From an uncultured Prevotellaceae bacterium (lineage in GTDB: Bacteria > Bacteroidota > Bacteroidia > Bacteroidales > Bacteroidaceae): DNA of 60,230 bases. Every line of letters begins with the position of its first letter. Within the stretch, counting starts at the first letter, position 1. The position numbers and the translations under genes are program-made. Shown here piece after piece: positions 8,881 through 18,587 of this stretch. The notes below the pieces were generated by a model that saw only the letters and a program-made list of their open reading frames with translations, searched no databases and had not been told where the DNA came from. The stretch spans positions 1-60,230 of the forward strand of contig CADBLU010000233.1 in the NCBI GenBank assembly GCA_902795605.1, in the 5' to 3' direction.

Positions 8881-11800
8881 TTATGTATTGGAAGAGGAAC
8901 TTCTCTCCCTATACTCAGAAGGAGTAAGGCCTGTTTCCTTTTTGAAGCATTTCCCGAAATAGCGCGCATCACTGAATCCCACGGCATAGGCGATTTGCGA
9001 GAAAGGCTCGTTGCTTTTCGACACCATGTCCTCTGCATGTTTGATGCGGATATGGCGCAACAACTCCACAGGGCTCATGCCCACCATCGACTTGACCTTA
9101 TTGTAGAAAACCGTGCGTCCGAGGCAGACGGCGGCAGCCAAGTCTTCAATTTTCAATTCGGAATCAGCAATATTTTCCTCAATATATTCCAATAGTTGGT
9201 CCATCATCTCCTTGTCGCTGTCCACAATTGCAGTCTCCTTCAGTTGGAGCATGTGGGGAACTTCTATTGCATGCTCATCTGCCACAGTCTCACTTATTTC
9301 CACACTTTCCAAGAAATTTTTCTGCAGAATACGCTGATTGGCAATGATATTCTGCATCCGCTGTTTGAGATAAGTGGCTGAGAAAGGCTTTGTAATATAA
9401 TCATTGACTCCCGCACGCAATCCTTCCAACCGGTCCTCCATCGACGCCTTGGCCGAAAGGATGATGATGGGAATATGAGAGATGTCATGGTTGTCCTTGA
9501 TGCGATGTACCATCTCCAGACCATCCATCTCAGGCATCATCACATCGGTCAAGATGAAATCAGGCTGTTCTGCCATCGCTTTCTCCAGTCCCTCACGCCC
9601 GTTGGAGGCCTGGCTAACGACATAGTCACTTTGGAGGATGCTCACAAGGAAAGCACGCAGGTCATCATTGTCCTCCACAACAAGAAGACGCGTCTTGTCT
9701 TCGCTTTCTTCCATGTCATCATCGTAGGAGACTGCATCAGATGGCGTTGAAGTGGCTGTCAGAGGCACTTCAGAAAGCATCTCACCCTTCGGAATCTCCC
9801 AGTCGCTGATATAAGTATTGTAGTCTGTACCATATGTAAGCATGCTATTGACCAATTCAAGCATACGGTGGGTATTGCGTAGGACCATCTCCAAATACTG
9901 TCTGGACACACTGGTCAGACGCTCCGTATCAAGCACCTGCCTCACAGGGCCTCCGATAAGTGTAAGTGGTGTGCGGAGCTGATGACTGACATCTGTGAAA
10001 AAAAGTGTTTTCATGTTGTTGATTTGTCGCTCCATAGAGGCTCTTGTGCGGAGCCTGTAAATCCACACGACAATGCCGATGACGGCTATTGCCAACAAAA
10101 GGTACAACATTTTGGCCCACCATGTTTCCCAAAAAGTAGGTCTAACATCAAGCAGCAGCGTTTTGTCGTTATCCACCCAAATGCCGTAATGATTGGTGGA
10201 GCGAACCTTGAGCCTGTGTTTTCCTGGTGGCAGATGGCTATAAGTGACGCTGTGCGCGTCATTCAGTTCGATCCAATCATCGTCGACACCTTCCAGCATA
10301 TAAGCGTAACGAATCATACTATTATCCTGATAATCAAGTGCAGCAAACTGGATAGTCAGGTTACGCCGATTGGAGGGAACAAGGAGGAAGTCGTCCTGAA
10401 TATGCCTGAGGGGGACATCTGCGCCATGGAAGAGCACACTTTTAAAAACGATGGGAGGCAGATATTTTTCTTGACCGGTTTGTTTGGGTCGGAAACTGAT
10501 AAATCCATCGGTGGTGGCAAAAGCCAATTCACCTGTCAACGGATTGAATGCCGACTGTGATTCGGTCAGCTCCGTATGTTCTCCCAAATCGCCTGTTCCG
10601 AAGCGGAACAGTTGCCGCTGTTGACGATGAAACATCATCAGACTGTTCTCGCACCCTATCCACAGATTTCCCTCTGCATCCTCCTTCATGGAAAGTACCG
10701 TTCCGTAATTGTTGTTGTCAAACAGTTTGACTGGAGCAAAACGTAAGTGCCTACCTAAAGGATTTTTACCTATTATCTCCTGCACTCCACCGCCAACAGT
10801 GGCAACCAGTATCCTCCCTGTATGGTCTACGTAACTATTCATCACATCACTGGTGAAGAGAGACGACGGGTCTCCATGGATGTGCTTGTGCGCAAAAAAC
10901 GTTATCTTCTCGGGTGAGTCAAAGTGTTCAGAGAAAGTGACGAGTCCGTTTGAAGCCGATACGATGATGGCCCCGTCTTTCGTTTCGGTGATTCGCCTCA
11001 CTTTGTTGAAATCACCTACAGGATAGTTCTTGAGGAGGTTTCCCGCATGGATAAAACGTATCGCTTTGTTTCCGCTGTTGTCATCCGCATCCTCATCAAT
11101 GAGAGCGATACCACCTTCAAAAGTACCTACCCAAAGCCGATGGCTGAAATCCTCATGCATGGCATAAATTTGATCACTGCAGAGAGAGAAGGGCTGTGTC
11201 TTGTCGTGTTGATAATGCGACAGTCTTCCCTTGCCTTTCAAGCAGTAGAGGCCATCACCTTTCGTCCCAATCCACATACGGTGTCTGCTGTCCTCATATA
11301 TACAGTAAATGTGTGTGGAGAAGACAGTGGGCGCTTGATGCAACTGCCCGTCGGAACCTAAGAAGCCCTCCACTTTTCCTGTCTGGTCTGTCACGGCGAC
11401 ATGTCCGGTAATATCACCCAACCATAACCTGTTCTGACTGTCGTAGCATACGCTCCGCACCTGTTGCATCCCTTCAAGGTCATGATGTTGGAACATAGAC
11501 TGAGTGAAATTGATGACAGCCACATCATGCTCACCAGAAAACCACAAGTCTCCACGGGCGTCGACAAACAACTTGTCGATGGTTGGCTCTGCGTTGCTGG
11601 TTCTTATTGAGTAAGGGATAAGCTGGCGAGTCACCTCATCATAATAGCCAAAAAAACCTTGTTCGGTGCCAATCCAACAATTACCGTAATTGTCATCGTG
11701 GACAAAATTACGTGTACTCTGCCTGAGAGAGAGCAAAGGTATCTGCATGGGAACCCGCTCCACCTGTCCTTTGTCTACCATAATGAGCAGTACGTTTCCC

Positions 11801-12747
11801 GCAGACGTGATGGCCCAAACACGTTTGCGATGGTCGGCGCTGATATGCTTCACCCTATCGTTGGATGGAAAAGGGATATACTTATGGCGGTTGTTATCCG
11901 AATGCCAGACTATCAGTCCTTGTTCGGTCAGCATAAGCATTCCGTGCTCTCCGAAGGACCCTACCGAAGAGATATTCTTTGTCTCTTCTGGAAATCCCTT
12001 TAAAGCATCGACGACATTGCGTTTCCTGTCATAACGGCCAATTCTCCCATCTTTTGAGACCAATACAATATTCTGTCCATCCTCCCACAAAAAACTGTAG
12101 GGTGTACTATCATTCAATGGCTTGCCCACGATGTAAGGCCCTTTGTCCGTAAGCAGCCATTCACTGCCTTTGGTATCGATTTCCACTCCGAAGACGTCAC
12201 CCCATTTCTTTGAGGTATTAGCCGGACTAAATTCCTGCACACAAGCCGGTGTCGCGGATTGAAGGAGCATTTGTTCATCTATTCTGAAGCAACTCTCTCC
12301 CTTTTCACGGCTAAAGAGCCAAGTAAAGCCGTTTTGCAACGGGACAATACGCTGGCAAATGAATTCTTTCCCCGATTTTTGGGCAACCAATGACGACAAA
12401 TTGATAAAGCTGCTCGTCGCACGGTTGAAAAGAAACACCTGCCTGTCATAAGTCAGACACCATAGATTTCCAAAATGTGAGACATAGGTTTTCAGCAATC
12501 TGTTTGTGGTCAGTGTTCTTTCTTTGACAAATGGGTCATTGAAAGCATTGAAAGAGTATCCGTCATAACAACAAAGACCATTCCAAGTGGAAAACCACAT
12601 CATTTGGTCGGGTGTCTGTTCGATGCTGGAAATGACATTGGAAGCCAGTCCGTCGCGTAGGCTGAACAGTCTGACGTTACAATGAGGCTGAGCCGCCACT
12701 GCCAGCCATACCGACAAGAGTGTGAAAAGATGAAGAAAACGTCTCAT
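8881..12747 (-). CDS. Hybrid two-component regulator (HTCS) lacking the HATPase domain
   Basis: 1288 residues. Signal peptide, then a long periplasmic sensor of two-bladed propeller (Reg_prop) repeats such as GNLWCLTYD and HRMWIGTKGDG, a Y_Y_Y domain (YMLEGVDDDWIEL), one membrane helix (MLYLLLAIAVIGIVVWIY), a HisKA helix pair with the phosphoacceptor in DVSHQLRTPL (His922), a receiver (1019-1125, DVMMPEMDG, Asp1068, KPF) and a C-terminal AraC-type helix-turn-helix (~1178-1285). Between HisKA and the receiver there are only ~43 residues of acidic linker; the N, G1, F and G2 boxes of the ATP-binding domain are absent. Regulators of this type normally sense an oligosaccharide and switch on adjacent glycan genes. 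It lies between the unknown secreted protein and the pectin enzyme, so it probably controls one or both. How it would be phosphorylated without its own kinase domain is not evident. Confidence 0.92.
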   Translation of the reverse strand: MRRFLHLFTLLSVWLAVAAQPHCNVRLFSLRDGLASNVISSIEQTPDQMMWFSTWNGLCCYDGYSFNAFNDPFVKERTLTTNRLLKTYVSHFGNLWCLTYDRQVFLFNRATSSFINLSSLVAQKSGKEFICQRIVPLQNGFTWLFSREKGESCFRIDEQMLLQSATPACVQEFSPANTSKKWGDVFGVEIDTKGSEWLLTDKGPYIVGKPLNDSTPYSFLWEDGQNIVLVSKDGRIGRYDRKRNVVDALKGFPEETKNISSVGSFGEHGMLMLTEQGLIVWHSDNNRHKYIPFPSNDRVKHISADHRKRVWAITSAGNVLLIMVDKGQVERVPMQIPLLSLRQSTRNFVHDDNYGNCWIGTEQGFFGYYDEVTRQLIPYSIRTSNAEPTIDKLFVDARGDLWFSGEHDVAVINFTQSMFQHHDLEGMQQVRSVCYDSQNRLWLGDITGHVAVTDQTGKVEGFLGSDGQLHQAPTVFSTHIYCIYEDSRHRMWIGTKGDGLYCLKGKGRLSHYQHDKTQPFSLCSDQIYAMHEDFSHRLWVGTFEGGIALIDEDADDNSGNKAIRFIHAGNLLKNYPVGDFNKVRRITETKDGAIIVSASNGLVTFSEHFDSPEKITFFAHKHIHGDPSSLFTSDVMNSYVDHTGRILVATVGGGVQEIIGKNPLGRHLRFAPVKLFDNNNYGTVLSMKEDAEGNLWIGCENSLMMFHRQQRQLFRFGTGDLGEHTELTESQSAFNPLTGELAFATTDGFISFRPKQTGQEKYLPPIVFKSVLFHGADVPLRHIQDDFLLVPSNRRNLTIQFAALDYQDNSMIRYAYMLEGVDDDWIELNDAHSVTYSHLPPGKHRLKVRSTNHYGIWVDNDKTLLLDVRPTFWETWWAKMLYLLLAIAVIGIVVWIYRLRTRASMERQINNMKTLFFTDVSHQLRTPLTLIGGPVRQVLDTERLTSVSRQYLEMVLRNTHRMLELVNSMLTYGTDYNTYISDWEIPKGEMLSEVPLTATSTPSDAVSYDDDMEESEDKTRLLVVEDNDDLRAFLVSILQSDYVVSQASNGREGLEKAMAEQPDFILTDVMMPEMDGLEMVHRIKDNHDISHIPIIILSAKASMEDRLEGLRAGVNDYITKPFSATYLKQRMQNIIANQRILQKNFLESVEISETVADEHAIEVPHMLQLKETAIVDSDKEMMDQLLEYIEENIADSELKIEDLAAAVCLGRTVFYNKVKSMVGMSPVELLRHIRIKHAEDMVSKSNEPFSQIAYAVGFSDARYFGKCFKKETGLTPSEYRERSSSSNT

Positions 12748-12770
12748 TTAGTAGTTTATTTTTGATGTTG

Positions 12771-12778
12771 TAAAGTTA
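12771..12778 (-). promoter_or_regulatory. Weak -7 box for the hybrid regulator
   Basis: Minus-strand TAACTTTA, one mismatch to TAnnTTTG, about 24 nt upstream of the ATG at 12747. Fits a low-level constitutive promoter; no good -33 box. Confidence 0.35.
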
Positions 12779-12893
12779 CGTTTTTTTTTCAACATGAGCA
12801 ATTCCACGTGTCTTTTTTGTTTTAAATAGTGCAATAATTGTCATTTGTATCATCTTTGGGAGAATAGCATAACGATTAATTATAAATAAGGAG

Positions 12894-12901
12894 TATCTTT
12901 G
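12894..12901 (+). promoter_or_regulatory. -7 box for the pectin enzyme gene; decides its start
   Basis: Perfect TATCTTTG. Transcription would begin near 12908, so an in-frame GTG at 12901 cannot be the start and the ATG at 12928 is chosen. No TTTG is found at -33, again suggesting an activated promoter. Confidence 0.65.
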
Positions 12902-12927
12902 TGGCAACTAATCAAACATCTCAAAAA

Positions 12928-15900
12928 ATGCTAAGCAAACGTTTCTACAGATTATTCTCGGTCTTTATCCTGACGATGGCATTTATAGCTGTCGAGGCCG
13001 CCACAGTCGACATTCCCACTACGGCAAATTCATACATCTCATGGAGCGATGCCACGGGCAGCAATTTCAATGTGGAGAACAACGGAGCCAACGTGGGCAG
13101 CACAGGCAAGAACACACAATTGTCATTCGCTATCCACAACACTCTGTCGCAAGACTATTTGCTCACTTTCAAAACCGGCACCAAAAACGCCGCAGAAATG
13201 AAGGTGTCGCTCATCGATGAACAGCAACAAGTCGTTTTTGAACGTCAAGTGACGATCGAGAACACTGACAGTTGGACACCTTCCGTCCCCCACAACTATG
13301 TCATTGAGCAACTGAAGGAAGGCAATTATACCCTCAAATTCTCCGTGACCAAGACAACAGGCACCTATGCAGGCAATTGGGGTGATCTGGCATTTTATCC
13401 TCTTGAGGTGGTGGAAACGATTCCTGGACAACTGGACATAAGCAAGGGTGCCTATGGCGGAGGTGCCGTCAACGAAGGCCCCAATGTTGGGTATATTAAG
13501 AATGGCGCGACAGCCAGTTACATTTTTCTCAACAAGCAAACGGGGGTCTATTCACTCCAGATGGATATAGCCCGCTATGGTTCTGGAGGTATGATGGAGA
13601 TTCTCGTCAAAGATGCTGAGAGCGGAAAAATTGAGGGTGAAACAAAATACGCCATCTCCGCTGATGCTTCCAGCAACTATACCCCAGTAAGCATTTGCAT
13701 CCCTGGTGAAATAGGAAAAGGCCTCCGCCAATTGTCGTTTGCTTTCTCCAATGGTTCTGGTTACATCTGCAATTTCCGCAATATTGAGATGAAATACTTA
13801 GCTGCCCATCATGCAGCTGTCAATGGAATAAACGTGATCGGGCACCAGGTGGATAAAGGTGATGACACCGATTGGCTATGCAACATTCCCGCCGACAACA
13901 ATGACGCCACCACCACCTTCCGCATCGACAAGGTTTATTGCTCACTTGACGTGACAGCCAAAGACGAACGGGGCAACAGCATCACTGTGAATGACAATGG
14001 GGATGGCACATTCTCTCTGCCTACCCCCCAACAGGGAAATGTAGCTTTGGTTGATATTGAGGTGATTCCCGACTCAGAAATGGGGGCTGTCGCCTCCAAG
14101 ACTCACTATACCCTTCGCATTTTCCACATAGGCGACATATCTGTCACAAAAGTGACTGTTGACGGTGCGGAAGTCAATCTGGCTGAGCAACTCAACCAAC
14201 CTCCTTACACCGCCATCCTCAGCGACATGATATTCACGCACCTCCCCACTGTCTCTGTACAATTTATTGATGGCACCACCATCACCGGGACATCTGAATT
14301 CCTCGGCAACGAGGCTGTCTACACCTTGGAGAAAAAGATGGGAGAGCAACAGCGTGTCTATCAACTGACAGTACAGGGTATCCATGTGTATACAAAGACC
14401 GCCAACGATGAAACTGTAGTTTTGAAATATACAGGTGCAGGTGTGAAAAACGGTTCTTGGAGTAATGGAACCTACAGCATCTCCGGTATTGGCGACGGAT
14501 GGGAGAACAGCAGTTTCAAAATGGGCGAAGGGCAATACACCATCACCATGCCCGTTGACGAACGAGTCAAGCAAGTGGTGTTCAAGGATTTCAACGCAAA
14601 CTACAATGGAGGAATGCTGACCGGTCTTTCCTCTCAAGGTGCCACTGTATGGATTCCTACAAAACATGACTACCAGGAGTCTGATGCCACCATATACGAC
14701 TTGGTTATCAACCTCGAGAACCACCAACCGGGCACTCCGATCGTATTCTCGCTCCAAGGCGGAGGACAACCTGTGGCTTGGTTTGAACTGACCATTGACC
14801 ACATAGCGGTCAATACGCCACCAGTACTGAAAAGCTATACCAAGACACCAACCACAAATAAAAACCACTGTGTGGTGGAGATGACCTTCGATCGTGAAAT
14901 GAAGGATACAAAGGCCACTATAGCAGGTCAGACAGTAGAGGCAGAAGGCGGTTCATCAATACTGAGATTTGCCATATGGAACCTTGACTACCAATCCCAC
15001 AACACGCTCACATTGGCTCGTGGCGCAGCCAGCGACCTTTATGGCAACACAAATACTGACTCCATCACTGTCGATATTGAGGTGGGTGAGAAAGCCAAGG
15101 TGGAAAAGGCTGAATTCGATTTCGTGGTGAGCGACCTGACCGAGTGGAAGTCTGCCATCAAAAGCGTCAACAGCAGCAACACATCACCAAGCGCCAAACG
15201 TAAAGTCATCTTTGTCAGAAACGGAGACTACGACTTCGGGGCTGAGGAGCAGAATCTGAAAGCCTACAATGTAAGCATTATTGGCGAAAGCCGTGACGGG
15301 GTCATTCTCCATGGTAACCGCGATGGTATCAGCAACCCTGTGCTGAACATCAACAATACAGGAGGTAACTATTTTCAGGACATCTCCGTGCGCAACGATA
15401 AGGATTTTGGCAAAAGCCGGTCAGGTGTAGGCGTTGCCATCTCTGGCGGCAAGAAGGCCATATTCAAAAATGTCGCGATGATGAGCCAGCAGGACACCCA
15501 AGTTACCGGCGAGAGCGGCTACTACTTAGGATGCCAGATTTATGGCGCGGTAGACTATATCTGCGGAGGTGGCAACCATTTTTATGACCGATGCGAACTC
15601 ATCATGACCAATCCCGGCCCTATTACCGCCCCTGCCACCAGCCCCATGCTCAAATGGGGATATGTTTTCCAGCGTTGCACTGTAAACGCATACCCGGGTT
15701 TTAATGCTGAAGGCAACTATGACCTTGGAAGACCATGGCAAAATGAGCCCAGGGCTTATTTCCTCCATACAAAGATGAATGTGAAACCCTCCGACGCAGG
15801 ATGGCGCAGTATGAGTCAGTTGCCCACTCATTTTTATGAGTACAAATCTGTCGACAAAAACGGCAATGAAATCGACCTGAGCAAACGCACAAACTCACCT

Positions 15901-18255
15901 ACAAGCACCAACAAATACACACCTGTGTTGACCGATGAGGAGGCCATGAGATTCACCGTGGAAAATGTTCTCGGCGGCATCGACAGTTGGCTGCCGACAG
16001 AAGAGTCTTTCACAACAGCCGCACCTCAGGTGACTGTCAATGGCAATACTTTGAACTGGTCTGAGGTCGAGGATGCTCGTTGCTATGTTATTTTGTGCGA
16101 TGGACAATACGTGACCAATCAGACCGCCACTTCATTTGTCGCCACAACTCCCGGCACATACACCATCTGCGCCACCAACCCCAACGGAGGTATGGGCGAC
16201 AGAACGGAGATACAAGTGGGAAAAGGCAACGATGACGACCAACGGATAGAGAAGACACCGGCATTTCCCGGCGCTGAAGGCTATGGCCGCTATGTGACTG
16301 GTGGCAGAGGGGGCGCAGTCTACCATGTAACTAATCTCAATGATTCCGGCAAAGGCTCTCTGCGATGGGCTTGCCAACTGTCTGGCACACGCACCATTGT
16401 GTTCGATGTCAGTGGAACAATCCATCTGAAGTCACAGCTGAAACTCTCACACGGCAATGTCACCATAGCAGGACAGACAGCACCAGGCGACGGCATCTGC
16501 ATTGCTGATTGGGATTTTGTCATATCTGCTCCCAATGTCATCCTCAGATACCTACGCTTCCGTCCCGGAGACACTTCCGAAGGAGAGCCCGATGGCCTAT
16601 GCGGATATGACGGGAAAAATATCATGGTCGACCACTGCTCCATCTCTTGGAGTGTCGACGAATGCTGCTCTGTATATGGCAATGAGCACATGACGGTACA
16701 GTGGTGCATCATCTCCCAAAGCCTGCGCAACAGCACACATGTGAAAAAAGCTCATGGCTATGGTGGCAACTGGGGAGGCAAAGGTGCCACCTACCATCAT
16801 AACCTGCTGGCCCACCACGACTCGCGCACACCACGTTTGGCCAATCGTCCCATGTATGTTCAGAAAGACACTACTGACTATCGCAATAATGTGATTTACA
16901 ACTGGGCCGGCAATGGCTGCTATGGGGGTGAGGGAATGAAGGCCAACATCGTCAACTGTTATTACCAGCCTGGACCAGGAACCATGCAAAGCAAAAGCGG
17001 GAGAAACGCCACCCGAATTGCCGGACTGGGCATAACCACCAACGAGAGCGACGGAAGTTATATGATATGGGGCAAATATTTCATTGACGGAAATGTCAAC
17101 TCAAAATATCCCTCTGTGACCAACGACAACTGGGGCGTAGGAGTCTACCCACATATCGACAATTCTCTTCCCAATTACAACACGGTCACCAAGGACACTA
17201 TTCGCCTAAGAGAGCCCTTGCGTTTCATGTATGTCACGACACATACTGCGGAGGATGCATATAAGAAAGTATTGCAGTATGCCGGCGCCTCACTGCACCG
17301 CGACATAGTTGACGAACTGGTGGTAAGCGATGCCCGTAACAACAAGGCCACCTACACAGGAAAAGGTGATGGCGATGTATATGGCATTATAGACACTCCC
17401 TATGACCTAAGGCCAGCCGATGCTCCTGAAGACTGGAGTCCTTGGCCTACGCTGGTTGGCCAAGATGCTCCTTCCGACACCGACAACGATGGAATCCCTG
17501 ATGAGTGGGAAATAAATCATGGACTTGACTCGAATGACGCATCCGACGGCAATATGTTCAATGAAGAAGGATACACCATGCTTGAAGTGTATATGAACTC
17601 ACTGGTGGCTCACATCACAGAGGCGCAGAACGAGGAAGGGAATCCAGAGGGTTATATCGAGTATAAAACCGAAGAAGATGTCAGCGGCGCCATCAATATC
17701 CCCACAGAAGAACTGAATCTCGACAAGGCAGAAATCATCATTGAGCCCAGTGGAAAACAAGCCGCCAAAGTGCTCAACGACACCTTCGACAGTTTCAGCC
17801 ATGGTGATCAGGCATCGTTCTTGCTCAACTGTAAAGTGGCGGGAACATACCATATTTCTTTCCAAGCTGCCACTAAACGCAGTGATTTCAAACTCAACTT
17901 TCTCCTCACCGACAAAAAGACAGGACGTATTGAGGCCAACAAGACCGTGGCTGTCAGCAATACTGGCGACTGGCAGTCCTACCGCGACTATGGATTCGAC
18001 ACCGCCAACATGGAAGCAGGACTCAAACAACTGGTCATCACCTGGCAGAGCTCACAGGGACAATACACTGGCAATGTGAAGGATATAGCAGTAACTTTGC
18101 TGCAAGACCCCGACAATGTGCCCCATGTTGAGACTATTTCGGACTCATCAACCGACATCTTCGACCTTTCCGGAAGAAAAGTGGGGCAATATAATAAAGA
18201 TCGTTTGCAGAAAGGCATCTATATCAAAAACGGCAAAAAGATAGTGAGACTTTAG
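12928..18255 (+). CDS. Secreted pectin methylesterase (CE8) - pectate lyase (PL1) fusion
   Basis: 1775 residues, one of the largest genes here. Signal peptide (MLSKRFYRLFSVFILTMAFIAVEA). Several beta-sandwich modules fill residues ~25-725. The CE8 methylesterase spans ~730-1020, with SQQDTQVTG (Asp856), GAVDYICGG (Asp876) and LGRPW (Arg935) giving a complete active site. An FnIII-like module follows (~1030-1100), then a PL1 lyase (~1110-1510) opening with PAFPGAEGYGRYVTGGRGG and carrying VDHCSISWSVDE. DTDNDGIPDEWE (~1517) is a calcium-binding type-3 repeat motif. A second beta-sandwich (~1590-1730) resembles the one near the N-terminus, and the tail is QKGIYIKNGKKIVRL. The methylesterase would strip methyl groups from homogalacturonan and the lyase cut the product, so both steps sit on one chain. 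Next to the hybrid regulator; no SusC/SusD partner is visible. Confidence 0.93.
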   Translation: MLSKRFYRLFSVFILTMAFIAVEAATVDIPTTANSYISWSDATGSNFNVENNGANVGSTGKNTQLSFAIHNTLSQDYLLTFKTGTKNAAEMKVSLIDEQQQVVFERQVTIENTDSWTPSVPHNYVIEQLKEGNYTLKFSVTKTTGTYAGNWGDLAFYPLEVVETIPGQLDISKGAYGGGAVNEGPNVGYIKNGATASYIFLNKQTGVYSLQMDIARYGSGGMMEILVKDAESGKIEGETKYAISADASSNYTPVSICIPGEIGKGLRQLSFAFSNGSGYICNFRNIEMKYLAAHHAAVNGINVIGHQVDKGDDTDWLCNIPADNNDATTTFRIDKVYCSLDVTAKDERGNSITVNDNGDGTFSLPTPQQGNVALVDIEVIPDSEMGAVASKTHYTLRIFHIGDISVTKVTVDGAEVNLAEQLNQPPYTAILSDMIFTHLPTVSVQFIDGTTITGTSEFLGNEAVYTLEKKMGEQQRVYQLTVQGIHVYTKTANDETVVLKYTGAGVKNGSWSNGTYSISGIGDGWENSSFKMGEGQYTITMPVDERVKQVVFKDFNANYNGGMLTGLSSQGATVWIPTKHDYQESDATIYDLVINLENHQPGTPIVFSLQGGGQPVAWFELTIDHIAVNTPPVLKSYTKTPTTNKNHCVVEMTFDREMKDTKATIAGQTVEAEGGSSILRFAIWNLDYQSHNTLTLARGAASDLYGNTNTDSITVDIEVGEKAKVEKAEFDFVVSDLTEWKSAIKSVNSSNTSPSAKRKVIFVRNGDYDFGAEEQNLKAYNVSIIGESRDGVILHGNRDGISNPVLNINNTGGNYFQDISVRNDKDFGKSRSGVGVAISGGKKAIFKNVAMMSQQDTQVTGESGYYLGCQIYGAVDYICGGGNHFYDRCELIMTNPGPITAPATSPMLKWGYVFQRCTVNAYPGFNAEGNYDLGRPWQNEPRAYFLHTKMNVKPSDAGWRSMSQLPTHFYEYKSVDKNGNEIDLSKRTNSPTSTNKYTPVLTDEEAMRFTVENVLGGIDSWLPTEESFTTAAPQVTVNGNTLNWSEVEDARCYVILCDGQYVTNQTATSFVATTPGTYTICATNPNGGMGDRTEIQVGKGNDDDQRIEKTPAFPGAEGYGRYVTGGRGGAVYHVTNLNDSGKGSLRWACQLSGTRTIVFDVSGTIHLKSQLKLSHGNVTIAGQTAPGDGICIADWDFVISAPNVILRYLRFRPGDTSEGEPDGLCGYDGKNIMVDHCSISWSVDECCSVYGNEHMTVQWCIISQSLRNSTHVKKAHGYGGNWGGKGATYHHNLLAHHDSRTPRLANRPMYVQKDTTDYRNNVIYNWAGNGCYGGEGMKANIVNCYYQPGPGTMQSKSGRNATRIAGLGITTNESDGSYMIWGKYFIDGNVNSKYPSVTNDNWGVGVYPHIDNSLPNYNTVTKDTIRLREPLRFMYVTTHTAEDAYKKVLQYAGASLHRDIVDELVVSDARNNKATYTGKGDGDVYGIIDTPYDLRPADAPEDWSPWPTLVGQDAPSDTDNDGIPDEWEINHGLDSNDASDGNMFNEEGYTMLEVYMNSLVAHITEAQNEEGNPEGYIEYKTEEDVSGAINIPTEELNLDKAEIIIEPSGKQAAKVLNDTFDSFSHGDQASFLLNCKVAGTYHISFQAATKRSDFKLNFLLTDKKTGRIEANKTVAVSNTGDWQSYRDYGFDTANMEAGLKQLVITWQSSQGQYTGNVKDIAVTLLQDPDNVPHVETISDSSTDIFDLSGRKVGQYNKDRLQKGIYIKNGKKIVRL

Positions 18256-18278
18256 ATGTCAAAAATGAATCGTTGAAT

Positions 18279-18318
18279 ATGTGCCGATGGTGTCCTTTCA
18301 TCATCGGCACATCATTTG
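18279..18318 (+). terminator. Terminator after the pectin enzyme gene
   Basis: Perfect 11-bp stem, atgtgccgatg (18279-18289) with catcggcacat (18302-18312), 12-nt loop, 24 nt after the stop. The T tract is weak (catttgta). Confidence 0.6.
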
Positions 18319-18587
18319 TATCAGGATATTACATTAAATGTAAGATTACTCAACTCTATTTGAAAGGACTATACGAGTAAGGTAATGATTAAAAAAACAG
18401 AACATACAAACAGCTTCTTCTCAGAGTTTTTTATAACTTAGCAAAAAATTTCAAAAACGGTAAAAAACTTGAGCATGTCCCATGATTTGCTACAACGTTG
18501 CCCTATTTTTGCATCAAATTCATCAACATCTCATGACTTGTCAGTTATAACATCCTTTAGAAGACATATCTATACCTTATTTTATAT
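18319..18587 (+). promoter_or_regulatory. Intergenic stretch with promoter for the helicase-nuclease genes
   Basis: AT-rich with no coding sequence. A -7 box TATTTTTG lies at 18504-18511, followed by a leader of about 70 nt to the ATG at 18588. A TTTG at 18486 is too close for an ideal -33 box. Nothing else is recognisable. Confidence 0.5.

Noticed and set aside
12901-12927. GTG start for the pectin enzyme
   Set aside because: The GTG is the last base of a TATCTTTG promoter box; the ATG at 12928 starts a clean signal peptide.
2930-18255. A full polysaccharide utilisation locus
   Set aside because: There is a regulator and several enzymes, but no SusC/SusD-like pair in the window, so the formal definition is not met.
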